Source: Litoditis marina
Taxonomy: Eukaryota > Nematoda > Chromadorea > Rhabditida > Rhabditidae
Direction: 5' to 3'
Length of the DNA stretch: 64,000 nt
NCBI GenBank assembly: GCA_964036275.1
Contig: OZ038436.1
Coordinates: forward strand, 11,249,904-11,313,903
Shown here: positions 12,478-24,175 of the stretch, piece after piece
Numbering within the stretch: position 1 is the stretch's first letter
How the letters are laid out: every line of letters starts with the position of its first letter
Translations under genes and position numbers: made by a program
Notes under the pieces: model-generated
Told to the model about the DNA's origin: nothing
Database searches by the model: none
Seen by the model: only the letters and a program-made list of their open reading frames with translations

Positions 12478-12854
12478 ATATAAATATTACAATTGAACTC
12501 TGCGAATCACCTGAAAACGTGTGAAGAACGTGAACTCCAATGTTGAATAGCCCCCGGTTTTCACGTGACACTTTTTTCTTATAGCGAATACATGTAATTA
12601 ACATAGGATAAAGTTAACTTCGAAAGATTTGAGAGAAGTATTACCTATATGTACCGTCGTGACACGAGAGTCGCTAATTCAATACAATTATGTGGCCCAT
12701 ATCTGTGAAACTCTCAATGGTCGCTTCATACTTTGCTGTTGACTGCAGATACATAGAACACAGAATGATTATTGATTGTGTACGATACCTAGAGTACACA
12801 CGATCGATAACTAGTCGCAGACTTAAAAGTATGAAGGGACCCTTGAAGCCGTCG

Positions 12855-13004
12855 TCAGCAGATTAAATCAGAGGAAAGGCTCTTGATCCAACGGAAGTGA
12901 GCTTCTTCAGAGCAGTTCCGAGGTTGCTCCTGAGATTCATCCCAGTATTCCTTGTATTTATTCATGTGGCTGCTCAAAGGTCGATTGGATGGTTCTTCTG
13001 TCAT
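12855..13004 (-). CDS. Small 49-codon reading frame after the membrane-protein gene, uncertain
   Basis: A hydrophilic frame begins MTEEPSNRPL and ends SSDLIC, just downstream of the stop of the membrane-protein gene on the same strand. Its base composition looks coding. It has no family resemblance that I recognise. It may be an alternative last exon or part of the 3' untranslated region: an AATAAA on the minus strand at 12957-12962 lies inside it, about 125 bp past the upstream stop, which favours the untranslated-region reading. Confidence 0.2.
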   Translation of the reverse strand: MTEEPSNRPLSSHMNKYKEYWDESQEQPRNCSEEAHFRWIKSLSSDLIC

Positions 13005-13017
13005 AGGTGGAATGGCG

Positions 13018-13086
13018 ATCGATTATCGATGAATTATCGATTGATTATCGATTGCCGTTACTAAATCATCGATTGATTATCGATTT
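13018..13086. repeat. Cluster of ATCGAT words
   Basis: At least seven ATCGAT palindromes, spaced 8-25 bp, mostly as TTATCGAT and GATTGATTATCGATT. The cluster starts right at the stop codon of the minus-strand membrane-protein gene, so it would be in its 3' untranslated region. It could be a micro-duplication or a cluster of protein-binding sites. Confidence 0.7.
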
Positions 13087-15870
13087 ACTCGGCGGCACTC
13101 ATGACCAGCGTCTGTTTGCTGTGTCCGAGGGTCGTGGCGCCGGGGGCATCTGAAGCCGATTGACGTCGTCTCGCAGTCGTCGTCGACTTCCGAATCACGC
13201 GCCAACTCCGGAAGGTTACCTGAAAAATGAGGTTAACTGTTTGGTTGTTTTTGCCGTTTTGTCGGTTTGTTTGGATATTTGGTTTGGTAAGATGATGTAA
13301 CGCCGACAGGTTTTTCCGAAAATGACTTTTTGTTTTCTTATTGAAAAGAGAGCAGTGAAGCTTGACTCTATAAAATGTGAAAAAGTTTGCGAGACCTCGT
13401 TTCTGATCGATTCATCTGATCCAGACTGGGACCATCGTATCACCATGCGCAAACATAGAAAACTTATAATTATATGCACAAAATATGAGCGAGCTAATAT
13501 TTTGCATAACATTTTCACGTTACTTCGTTAAATATGCATGAATGTTTCACCTCAAGGGCGACAGCGCCGGCCGCACACTCGAATAGTCCGTAGACGCTGG
13601 CGTAGAAGTATACGGTAATCAGGTTGGGGCTAAGCAGAATTATCATCGAAACTGCAATTTTATTGTAAAGTATGAGGATCGCACAACAATAACGGAACTT
13701 CCGCGTATCGTAGGGTAGTATAACATCCGCGTGAAACACAGAACCGCTTCAAAAACAGTCTTTTTATGTGTGAACGTTTTGAACTGATTCAGTGTTGTGT
13801 TCATGATATTTTGATGAACTTAAAATTTAAAAAAAATTGAATTACCCTTTTTCGGTGTTTGGGAGAAGTCAATATTGAACATAAATATGAAACTAAAAAG
13901 TTCTACAATACTGTAATTATTAAAGATATGTTCATTTGTTTCTCTATGTAAAACATTATTCTAGTTGACTTCACTATATTTAACCTATATCTGTATTTGA
14001 AATCCATACTAACCCAAGGCGACTATCCGTATGTAATTCGTGACTAATTTTTGACGTATTTACGGTGTTTTATATCTGATTGTTCATTGTCAACATGAAG
14101 TTGTAGTTCAGCACCCCCGCCCCAAATTCCTATTCAAACCATCTTTACCAACCTGCTCCCAGTGCCACTATTCGTATTATTTTCGTGATAATATACGGTA
14201 GGAACATTCTCGGTTTCTTCTGACAAAGAGCACGTGAATGAGCGAGGTAGAGCGAGAGGCCCAGCGCCAGTCCCGTGACAAGAAAAAAGGCGAAAACCGT
14301 TCCGGAAAGAATCAGCCAACCTGAAACTGAAATAATAGACTATTCTGGGAAAATGAGTTAAAAAATGCAATATCATGATTGAAAAACTAGTTTTAACAAC
14401 AGTTTATTGGTCGAAAAAATGATTTTAAACTTGTATTTACACGTTTTCAAAGAAAACAAGTCGGTTGTATAAGAATGCTTACTGTAGAAACTGTAGTTCC
14501 AACCACATACTCAACACATTCAAACTTTTTCATTTTTCGAAAGAGTGAAGTTTTTATCTACCCATATTCACACGTTTTCCACGTTTACACAGTCGTCAAC
14601 GTCATAGTAGTGTTGCCAGTAAATTAACTCACTTTTGTGAACCTTGCGTATGAGAGCGTGAAGAAACACGTTACCACTTATCATCAACGGCGCTATGACC
14701 CAGGCGAACTCCTGAAAGGTTTCTTCATAGTGTCTGTCTGAGATGAGCCCAATATTACTGTACCAGTTATTGATATGTGTGGCCAATTGTTCGCAAGTTT
14801 TCACATATAGTGGGTGCCAAATTCATAAATTCCTCTCTCTCCGGAATCAAACCTGCGAGAAAAAATTGACACCTAGGGGCTAACCATTGCGCCATTAGAG
14901 TAACTGCACTATGAGCTTTGGAGTCGAAGACATGTGTGCTACACAGCGGAAAGTGAGATATACAGTACCCTTCCACCTTTCCGTTGTCGATGACTACACC
15001 AAAACACTAGCTCTCAGTACTATACCTTTTTGAGACTAATCAACTAAATTTTTCTGTGTCGTTACTTGTTTGAGAATTGGCTGTATTTCTTTTCGAGACT
15101 CTCAACTTTTATCCAACGTCGTACCTTCGCCAAGAAGAAAGTTTTAGTTATTTTCACTTTTTGTTCATTCTAGTTTGCAAGAAATATATATTATCTACAA
15201 TAATATCTTAATAGTATCGTGTATAATCGCGGCACATCTAGAAGAAATGATCTTTCAGCATGAAAACATGGCAAATACCCATTAAGTTCAACACGTTCAA
15301 GAATCTTGCAGCAATGAGGGGGGAGTTATAGAAGAAGATACAAAAAAAACAATTTACATGTATTATAAAAGCTAATAGTTCTATTTTTAATGAAACGAAT
15401 CGACGTAACGTGACAAATGGTGCTCATAAGATTGTCTCCTAACACAAGTATAACAAAGTTTTTTTTGAACAAAGCGTTTTCTTTATCACTATCATTACAA
15501 ATATTGAAGTTATTACATATTTTGGTCGTAATTATCATAACACAATGGATTTGTGTTTATCAGCATAACAATGACCACAAAATATTAGGTTAGAAACTTT
15601 AAATTGGCACCGAATCCAGTCGTTAACTTAACGCAGTTCGATGTTTCGTGGGCTGATTAAATAGGGTTGTCAAGCTGTCAATCTAATCGTTTGTTCCCCG
15701 CATCCAGCAGTTCAACTATGAAGTTTCTTGTGTGTTTGTGTATTGGTTCTCTGGACAATTTAAATTTAATGTTTACATAATTTACTTTATCCTTTTTTAT
15801 AAAAAAAAATTACCTGTAGATAAATGATGACGAACACTGTGTGCAGACTGGCAATGGACGATTCGGCCAT
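13085..15870 (-). CDS. Small multi-pass membrane protein, function unknown
   Basis: Five exons read on the minus strand: 15870-15814, 14711-14633, 14320-14153, 13651-13551, 13219-13085, giving 179 aa with consistent phases. The protein has about four hydrophobic segments: residues ~8-38, ~47-72, ~85-104 and ~108-132. It ends in a basic, serine/threonine-rich tail of about 45 residues (RKSTTTARRR) that is probably cytosolic. A KK-P-R loop follows the second segment. There is no signal peptide separate from the first span. I do not recognise the family; it looks like a nematode four-span protein. The start is the first ATG in a frame that splices cleanly to exon 2; an upstream non-coding exon is possible. 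The donor of exon 3 was set at 14152 because the alternative GTAAAG donor three bases into the intron side leads to a stop in exon 4. A SINE copy lies in the first intron. Confidence 0.7.
14809..15015 (-). mobile_element. tRNA-derived SINE-like repeat, copy 1
   Basis: Read on the minus strand, it has a Pol III A box TGGCGCAATGGTTAGC (A-box core at 14884-14894) and a B box GGTTTGATTCC (14843-14853) at tRNA-like spacing, with CTC/GAG ends. Sequence on both sides of this core matches the copy at 32020-32315, including CAGCGGAAAGTGAGATATAC. It lies in intron 1 of the membrane-protein gene. Confidence 0.65.
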
Positions 15871-16140
15871 TTCATGGCTTTTTCCGAGCAAAGGAGCGAA
15901 ACGAGGAAAAGTTTGCCGTTTTGAAGAAACTGAGTGGTAATTAACTTCCCTCGCTGATACCTAAAACATTCAACTGCGATAAATCGAACATCAAATTACA
16001 CGGTGTGGAACGCTCAACCACGTCTGACCGCCAAACATTGAAGTGCGGTAATGGATGAATGTTCATTAGTATATATTCAGAGAGTTGATAGAAGTTATTT
16101 TAAGCACAGTTCAACATAATATTTTGAAAGTGTTAAAAAG

Positions 16141-16215
16141 TGTCATTGCACGTTTCTCAGTTCTGCTGTGTTTAACATGTTTAACGTGACTGTGTAGTTT
16201 TCTACAAGTATAGTT
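16141..16215. repeat. Family B element, partial copy
   Basis: Contains the family core TTGCACGTTTCTCAGTTCTG followed by CTGTGTTTAACATGTTTAACGTGAC. Only about half of the full ~125-bp unit is visible. Confidence 0.6.
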
Positions 16216-16369
16216 GAACTCCATTGTGATATAAAAAATTGGGGAGGGGGAGATAGGTGTTGATTTGGGGGAAATTGAGAAGAGATTGGGTGGGAAGACA
16301 AGAATCATTAGACGATTACTAGGGGCAACGGGAGAGAATGAATATTAAAAAAGATTTGGAGAGAGTGAG

Positions 16370-16690
16370 AAACAAGGAGGGAGAGAGAGAGAGAGAGAGA
16401 AAGGAATAGAAACACATAAAGAGAATTACAGTAAACATGAAACAAGTAAAAAAGAGATAAGAAGATAACAAGTGTGAGAGAAAAAGAAAAAGAGAGGAGG
16501 CGTTCAGAAAGACAGAAAGAATGGAAGAGCAAAAAAAAAATAAAAATGAGAGAAGAGAAGAGAAAAATAAAGGAGAAAGGAAGAAAATGGGAGGGGCTGA
16601 AAGACAGATAGATAGAGAAAGAACGTAACTAGAAAAGAGCTGAAGATAGAGAGAGAACGAGACAAATAGTAGAAAGAGATGAGTTGCCGT
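16370..16690. repeat. GA/purine-rich low-complexity tract
   Basis: About 320 bp of almost pure purine on the plus strand (GAGAGA, AAAGAGA). All long minus-strand frames here are Ser/Leu/Phe-rich artefacts. Confidence 0.85.
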
Positions 16691-17032
16691 ATCTCTGCAT
16701 CTCTTCCCTCCAGTAACATGTGTTCGCAAAAAGCCGTCATTAATCAACTATGAAAGCAAACATTAGCTGAATTTACCTATCTTATTGCACGTAGTAATAA
16801 CTGCACTGGCAAAAGTTCTGACGCAGTATGTACGAGCTTCCCAACTGTCATAATTCATTCTGCGTCTCCTCAGACACACGCTATTCCGCTGCTGTTACAT
16901 TCGGTCAGGATACAAATCAAGCGTTTGTTAGTTATCACATATCCATTCGACTATTCGAAGGAATAGTGTATGTAATGTAGGCACTATACAGTGCACGGAA
17001 GGCTGAGACTCCTAAGTACACATGCACACTTT

Positions 17033-17210
17033 CCAGAGTACGTATGCTAGAAGACCCCAGCCCTTTCATTCCTTCCTGCGTCTCCTAAAACATAATTTAT
17101 TTCTCTGCTCTCACATCCCGCCGAGATGTAAGAGACGAGAAATAATGAGGCAGAGCGAGAGACGCAGGATGGGATGGAGGTGCCCGGATCTTCTAGCATA
17201 CGTTCTCAGA
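17033..17210. repeat. MITE-like element, CAGAGTACGTATGC ends, copy 1
   Basis: Inverted ends CAGAGTACGTATGCTAGAAG extend inward as GACGCAGGATG/CCTGCGTCTC and a central palindrome around TCCCGCCGAGATGTAAGAG. Related to the copy at 18935. Confidence 0.75.
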
Positions 17211-17770
17211 GTTGTTTCCTATTGCTAACTTTATTATTACTACCCAACTACTAAACCCTTTTCTTGTAAGCAACCAAATCTAAAATTGCGAAACCATTTC
17301 CATTACACTCGAATAAATTGCACGCACTTTACTAGTCATATTATGATGCTCGGTTGGAATAAAAGAAATGACGCCGTTTCTTTGAACGAATATATGTCTT
17401 TAGAAACTTCCAATCATCAGAAATAAACAATTGTTTCTCCGTCGTATACTGTAGGAGTCACGTTTGTGTGAAAGAGACTATGACAGCTGAGCAAATGAAA
17501 GTGGCTAATATTGCACTGGCGCGGTTCGGTTGAGTTGGTCGCCGCAAAGAGTGCTAATGTAATCATTTTCCCGCCCAAATTCATTTCAAATGAGGTGCTC
17601 ATTCAGAGAAAGTTGGCAGAGCTCCAGGAACGAACTAGATTTTACATACTCTCTTTCATTTTTACGCGGATTCTTACAGTTATTAACAGAATTTTGTTGT
17701 AATGATTGCTTTTCATCTATGTCGGCTCTTTCTGAGATACGGTGCATTGACTTTCATCATCCCGCAGTGT

Positions 17771-17839
17771 TTGTAGTTTGACAACGTTGCTTTTCGGTCC
17801 AAATTCGTGAATTATGAAGTGTATCGAGGCCAAACTACA
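17771..17839. repeat. Ultra-short palindromic element
   Basis: Ends TTGTAGTTTGAC and CCAAACTACA; member of the TTGTAGTTTGATC family. Confidence 0.6.
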
Positions 17840-18934
17840 GTTAATTAGGGCAATTTCTACCCAAGTTTAGAACATACGTGAAGAATCAAATAATAAGAAT
17901 GACTACCGTGAATGACAATAGTTTATTATTAAGTAAAGCTTAAACATTTCTTATCTTGAACAAATCAGTGGTAATGAATCCTATGAACAACCTTCAAAGC
18001 TTGTCAAGTAAGTGGTTCTGCCCAACTCTTTCGCGCACTCGTATGTTGCGACCTTCTCACTTATACTTCCCTGGCGTCCTGTAGAAAGTATTTTCATGAG
18101 CTGGCTACTTAAAGGGACCGTTTCTCTATTATTTGAATCGGTTAAAAAAAATGAAGTCTCAAGAAACTGCTCTGATAGTGTACTGATGGTCCCTTACTAT
18201 TACACAAAAAAAGAAAAATAAAAAATCAGTCGAGAACCAAGCCTTTTATGAGACGAACTATTTTAAGGGTTACTGTATCGCAAAACTTTTGGCCAAAAGA
18301 TGAATTCGGTTCTAATACACATAACTTCAATCTTAATTGAACCAAAAAGATGCATGAATAACTAAAAAACCTTTTAAATATGTCAGTTGTTACGTGATTG
18401 AATTTATGATACGTTTCACGGACGTTTTGCGAACAATTTGTGCGCGTCTCCATGAAAATAGGTACGTGCTGTGGCTTCCGCGTTTTGGCCGTACTCGAAT
18501 TTGCTCAAAAACGACCTAAGTTAGTCCATTTTTCGTCCCCATGTGTCCACTGATTACTCAAATCATCAAATTAAAGAGGTACGGTCCCTTTAAGTCATTA
18601 ACGATGTTTGAACTGGACGTTAAATTCATACACTCGCTTCCAAAAACCATTTGAACGTATACCGTTCATGAGAGAGAAAAATCATCAAAATTTTAATGTG
18701 ACCCAGTTACCATACATAATATTGAGAAAACTTGTTGTTAAACAGCATATATTGGAAAAGAGCGAGTTTGAAGTCCATGTTTTTTGCATTCTTCATGAAG
18801 TAATCAAAAAGGAAGCAAACAAGAAGATGATTATAGGAAGTTGATAAAAAATAAAAAAATAATTGTAATTTGATATCGAAATATGCCGTTACTCATGATC
18901 AACCGAAAAGCATCGCGATATACTACAAACACAT

Positions 18935-19102
18935 CTGAGTACGTATTCTAGAAGATCCCGGCACCTTCGGGATCTTCTAGCTTTGCCTCACTATTTCGTT
19001 TCTCTTACTTCCCGGCGGGATGTAAGAGCAGAGAAATAACGTTTGTTTGAGGAGACGCAGGATGAGATGAAGGTGTCGGGATCTTCAAGCATACGTACTC
19101 TG
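18935..19102. repeat. MITE-like element, CAGAGTACGTATGC ends, copy 2
   Basis: Ends CTGAGTACGTATTCTAGAAG and CATACGTACTCTGG, with the same internal palindrome as the copy at 17033. An extra small hairpin (GAAGATCCCGG...GGGATCTTC) lies near the left end. Confidence 0.75.
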
Positions 19103-19375
19103 GAGTTTGCCACTTGAAGCGGCAGATGTGAAATATGATCACTTCGAGCGGTTTTCGAGCAAACACACGTTCTCCAGCGAATACGATTTCGTTAATTTCT
19201 GATAAAATTAGTACTTCATTCGGGAACAAATTTTAAATTGGGGAAATAGAACAATATTTGCCGGAGAAATTGTTTTGTGACTGTAAGTCTACTATATGTT
19301 CTACAAAACACCTATTTAGGTACGAGGTAAATAAGTAATTCAATACCTGAAATGATATAAAAAATTGAACCATAA

Positions 19376-19475
19376 CAAAACATCAGTCATCATCAGAATT
19401 AAGGCTTTTTTTAGAGTTAAACCCCTCAGAAGTTAAAGAAAAAAAGCCTTAATTCTGATGATGACTGATGTTTTG
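19376..19475. repeat. Perfect foldback hairpin
   Basis: Arms of about 35 bp reading ATCAGTCATCATCAGAATTA then AGGCTTTTTT, and their exact reverse complement, around about 25 bp. The lack of mismatches suggests a recent origin. Confidence 0.85.
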
Positions 19476-19772
19476 AAATGTAAACCTTAGTTGAACGAAA
19501 CTTGAACAACATAAATGTTTCACGAAGTCTATTTAGACGAGAACGTATTGTCGCTGTTTGAGAGGGCGTAATAATATAGGAGACCGGCAATTGTACAGCG
19601 GGTTTACTGTATGACAATTCGGCAAGAAATGAGGGGAGCGGGGGCGTAATCAGCCACTATTTGTCACACGAAAACCACCCTTTCTGGCCTCATTTGGAGG
19701 AGGGGGAGAATAAATAGTATCCCATCAAAGTGGTCTGGAAAGACAGAGAGCAGAGGGGTGATAGAATCTGGA

Positions 19773-19832
19773 TTGTAGTTTGATCTGGATTCACAGCAAA
19801 GAAGAAGCGGAAATCCAGGGATCGAACTACAA
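19773..19832. repeat. Ultra-short palindromic element
   Basis: Ends TTGTAGTTTGATC and GATCGAACTACAA around about 34 bp. Confidence 0.65.
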
Positions 19833-19931
19833 AATCATCAATTCAGTCCGAAATGTACAGTCAAAGCCAGAGTAGTATCACATCAAATTGATCAAAAAAG
19901 GAAACCCTGACATAGAGTGACAACATCTGAA

Positions 19932-19976
19932 TTATAGTTTGATCTGAATCCAGAATAGAGAATGAGCCAAACTACA
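19932..19976. repeat. Ultra-short palindromic element, worn copy
   Basis: Ends TTATAGTTTGATC and GCCAAACTACAA; member of the same family as the copy 100 bp upstream. Confidence 0.5.
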
Positions 19977-20664
19977 AACAGAGAAAGAGGATGCGAAATT
20001 ACATAAGTTTTAAATAACGATGTTCCTGAATGTGTGCTGTAATGGAGTGCAGAGCCAATTACAGAAGTTCATATTTTCTCGAATAGCTGTGACGAATTGA
20101 AAACGGCCTTTACGTGTAACATGTCACGCTGCCAAAGTTTACTTGTAAGATACAATATGAACACTATTGTGGTTTCAATTTCGGTAGAAAGTTTTGGAAT
20201 ACAACATATTCTGGTATACACAAATCAGCGAAGACAACCGGCATAAACGTGATATATAAAGAGGCTGCGCAACATTTCGACGCGTGCATTTATCTACTGC
20301 CTTACATTTATCATGTTATATCTTTTGTGCTTCCGTCGAAATTCATAAATACTGACTGTTCTTGAATTTATGATGTTGCAGTACTGAAAAAAAATGTCTC
20401 ATTGGTACTATTCATTTGTTCGTTGATTTATTATGTGCATTTCAATAATGTAAGTGAGATAACAAACGAGATGAAAAATAACTCTTCATACAGACCGAAA
20501 AAAATAACTTGGGTACAGACTTTATGTTTATTTTTAGTTTTTTTCCAGTCGATACACACACTAATTGTTTGGGAAATTGACCATGATGTAAAGAGATCGC
20601 GCAACATTTGAGCGCGCTTAGATATAATCTTCTACATATCATAGAAGTGAATTGAACGTAGAGT

Positions 20665-20765
20665 TAGCATTCTAATGAGGCATCGCGCACTTTTTAATTG
20701 CACGTTTCTGAGTTCTGCTGTGTACAACATGTTTTACATGACTGTGCAATTGACTAATAGTATAC
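20665..20765. repeat. Family B element
   Basis: Contains TAGCATTCTAATGAGGCATC then TTGCACGTTTCTGAGTTCTG and a GACTGTGCAATTGACTAATA end. Matches family B copies at 22715, 26020, 45655 and 56590. Confidence 0.7.
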
Positions 20766-21014
20766 TACTTTTAGTCCCGTCTTCAGAAACTTCCAATGTC
20801 ACATTACAAAGTTACCGTGCAAAGTACGATAGTTGTTTAAACACTGGTTAAGAATTTCACAGTACAACCTGGGCTCATACTTCAGAGAACACTTACGGAA
20901 ATCAAGGCAGAGTGGAACGCACTTAGTGTCAACGACTATATATCAAGAGGCTGCGCAACATTTGAACGCTCGTAGATGGGCATTTCTCTACTGTCTACAT
21001 ATCCTCTCATAGTT

Positions 21015-21255
21015 TGTTTCATTCCCACTGAGACTCTTTGGCATCGTGCCAGGGTTTTCGGATGCGTATTTCTTGTAGAAAAAAATGAGTTGTTAGAAAC
21101 ATTTTTTGTTCACATGTTCTTCTGGAACTGAACAACCGCTGACAGAGAATTGTAGTGGTTTGAAAAACTACAAAGTGGTGCAAAACTGTCTGGAATATTC
21201 ATTGGCACGCTGCCAAGTCTCAGTGGAAATGACCGGAACTATATACCGTTTGTGT
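21015..21255. repeat. Family D element (CATTCCCACTGAGAC ends)
   Basis: Inverted ends with CATTCCCACTGAGACT on the left and GTCTCAGTGGAAATG on the right, preceded and followed by ATAGT/ACTAT. GGCA-GTGCC words lie just inside each end. Probably a Tc1/mariner-type MITE with a TA target. Confidence 0.7.
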
Positions 21256-21844
21256 TTCGGCCGTAGTTCTGAAATAATGATGTGTGAATAAATCAAACTA
21301 CGATCACCCCTATAACGTCCGGTGATTCAATCAATAATCTTTTTTTTGGGAAATCTCGACAATGGTAAGAGATAGAATTGCAAGCACGTTTGAAAAAACC
21401 GGTAGATTAACAATTCCAGCGCTTTTTTAAACATAAAAATGTGACATTTTTAATGTGACAATTTTTCTGTTTTCGAACAAGGCAACTTCAAATATAAAAT
21501 CATAAATTTATACATAATCCTAATAAGGGTGTGTCGCGCATAGGTAATAACAAATTATATATTCTTCAAGCGTATTGTTGTCAGAGTGTCAATTCCTTGA
21601 TGAACGAGAGAGCAGTAGTAGTTTTAATGCAGCATTTATTCTCATCAGATAATGCTACAATTGTTATGTATTTGTCGTTTGTTGAGTTTGAGTGTTTTTA
21701 TGCGCAACTCAAACGCAGCTGACTGTTTCGGTAACTTCATATAGGGTGGAAACGTTTTGATAGAACTGATGGGACTGACAAAGTTGGGAACTTTTACTCG
21801 AATAAAAGGAATAACTATTAAAGAGAGTTGTGCAACGTTCGCAG

Positions 21845-22457
21845 TAGGGTTGTTAATCGAGTTGAAAATTTCGAGTTTTTCGAGTTTCTAGTTTTTCGAG
21901 TTTTCAAAAATTCGAGTTTTTCGAGTTTCGAGTTTTCGAAAATTCGAGTTTTTCGAGTTTCGAGTTTTTCGAGTTTCAGAAAATTCGAGTTTTTCGAGTT
22001 TCGAGTTTTTCGAGTTTTCGAAATTTCGAGTTTTTCGAGTTTCGAGTTTTTCGAGTTCTGAAATTTTCGAGTTTTTCGAGTTTCGAGTTGAACTCAGAAC
22101 TCGAAATTTCGAGTTTTTTGTTGAAAATTTCGAGTTTTTCGAGTTTCAATCTCAAAAAATTCGAGTTTTTCGAGCTTCGAGTTTTTCGAGTTTCAGAAAA
22201 TTCGAGTTTTTCGAGTTTCGAGTTTTTCGAGTTTCAGAAAATTCGAGTTTTTCGAGTTTCGAGTTTTTCGAGTTTCAGAAAATTCGAGTTTTTCGAGTTT
22301 CGAGTTTTTGAAATTTCGAGTTTTTCGAGTTTCGAGTTTTTCGAGTTCTGAAATTTTCGAGTTTTTCGAGTTTCGAGTTGAACTCGAAACTCGAAATTTC
22401 GAGTTTATTTCGAGTTTTTCGAGTTCGAGTTTATTTTTTAACAAATTTTTTTAACAA
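21845..22457. mobile_element. hAT-like element with CTCGAAAA minisatellite body, copy 2
   Basis: Starts TAGGGTTGTTAATCGAG and ends TTTTTTTAACAA, flanked by an exact 8-bp repeat GTTCGCAG (21837-21844 and 22458-22465). The interior is 600 bp of TCGAGTTTTTCGAGTTTCGAG-type iterations, the reverse strand of the CTCGAAAA word. The right terminus lacks the expected CCCTA, although the target duplication directly abuts it. Confidence 0.85.
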
Positions 22458-22714
22458 GTTCGCAGTGAACAAATTCGAGAGTTTTCAATTCCAATTGACC
22501 TGAAAACAGGAATATATTCGCTTGTACTTTGTTTTACGGTATATTTATTTCTGGTATTACTAGACGCGTCTAACTGTTGCGCCTCCAGCTTATATCAGAT
22601 TTTTCATAGCAGGATCAGTTCAGCAACACTCTCCGGTAAAACTCGAGAAAATTTGAGATTACTTTGAAAAAGTCTCGCACAGAAGGTGAAAATTCAATTG
22701 CTCGCTCGTATTTT

Positions 22715-22840
22715 GTTAGTCACTGCGCAATCACGTGAAACATTTCAAACACAGCAGAACTCAGAAACTTGAATTGACAAAGTGCATAACTTCTCATAAG
22801 AATGCTAACTTTACGTGACTATTCAACTTACTTGTAGTAT
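22715..22840. repeat. Family B element, full length
   Basis: A complete ~125-bp unit in the reverse orientation: GCGCAATCACGTGAAACAT, ACACAGCAGAACTCAGAAAC, then TAGTCACGTAAAG-type right end. Both termini carry a CACGTGA-like word in inverted orientation. Confidence 0.7.
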
Positions 22841-23957
22841 GATACAAACGTTTGAGAGTGGGGGTAGAAAGTGAACAATTTCGGAATTGCACGAATTTTC
22901 TCCACAGTTTTCCTTTGCCGCCTGGTCTACCGTTCTGAAATGACGTTTCATAAACGAGAGAGTGTGCAGGTCAGAGAGACGCAGATGTCTGCGGCCTCGT
23001 TGACCTGCCCGCTCTCTTGCTTTTACAGCTTGACAATGACAGAAAACTAACACTAATCATTATGAGAATTTACTGTTTTTCCTTGCCGTTTGGTCTACTT
23101 GTCTGAAATGACGTTTCATGGTTTCCCAAACCATCTCGAAATGTCGTCTTGTTTGCTTATCAATAGAAGCAAATGCCACGCACAGATAGATAACACCATT
23201 TCTTTCCTGCGAATATTCAACAAATATATGTAAGTTCTTAATAACAGTAGGTTAGGAGCGGTAGAAATTTCAACGAATTTCGAAAGCTAATCGAAAAATA
23301 GAACGTTTGAAATCTCATGTAGTGTGGGGAGACCCAAGACGGCGAGCCATTGAAAGATTCCGGATTGTTTATTGACACTTTGAGTTTTTGGAAAAGTAGA
23401 AAAATAACTCTCCGTTATCACACTTTTTCGAAAACAGAAAATTCTCCAAAAAACTTATCGCAAACTCTTCTGACACGTTGTCGAGGTACAATTGTACTGG
23501 CTGATTCAGCAAAACCTGTAATTCCCATAGAATACAGTTTTGTACCACATCAAATGCGAAAAAAAGTGTCAAAATTTAGGATTGCATGTGAACCGCAGTA
23601 AAAACACGGTGTTTACGCAGAATTTACGTAGAACTTTGACAATTTTCATTTGAGTGGCATTATTTTGAGCTGTGCCCTGGATGAAATTACAAAACCAGCT
23701 AAAGAAGCAAATTGACCGTGTATACCCCATTACAAACGATTGTATGAAGTATACAGTCAACGAAAACCAGCGTTTTTGTGTTGTATTTGTTTTGTGAAAC
23801 CAAAAAAAACATGTTTCGGTGAAACTTGTTATGTTGTTCTCATTTTGATCATTAGACATTTGACCTACTACAGGAGTTCACATGAGAAAAGCAACCATCA
23901 TATGTCAAACTAGCGATCCCTATAGTTGTCTGATGAATTTTAGTTGGTTTATCAGAG

Positions 23958-24175
23958 GTAACCAGAATAAGTCATTCGAAATTAAAATTCATTAAAGTGA
24001 AAGTCATTCGAAAGTAAAAGTCATTCAGTATAGAAACAGTTAAAAAGTCAGAAATAAAGTTTCCGAAGTTTTTGTAATTTGCAAGTTTAGACTAAAAGTG
24101 AGTTAATGACTTTCACTTCCAAATGACTTCTACTTTAATGACTTTTAATTTTGAATGACTTATGCCTGGTACCAC
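23958..24175. mobile_element. Palindromic element built from AAGTCATT words
   Basis: 218 bp bounded by an exact 8-bp direct repeat TATCAGAG (23950-23957 and 24176-24183). Ends are imperfect inverted repeats: GTAACCAGAATAAGTCATT on the left and, reversed on the right, GTGGTACCAGGCATAAGTC. Both arms repeat AAGTCATT or AAAGTCATT at about 12-bp spacing. The 8-bp target duplication is the same length as for the CTCGAAAA elements. Confidence 0.8.

Noticed and set aside
16308..16747. Up to 142-codon minus-strand frames rich in Leu/Ser/Phe (also 1844-2056, 24390-24774, 46331-46607)
   Set aside because: They cover GA/CT simple repeats, which stay open by composition alone.
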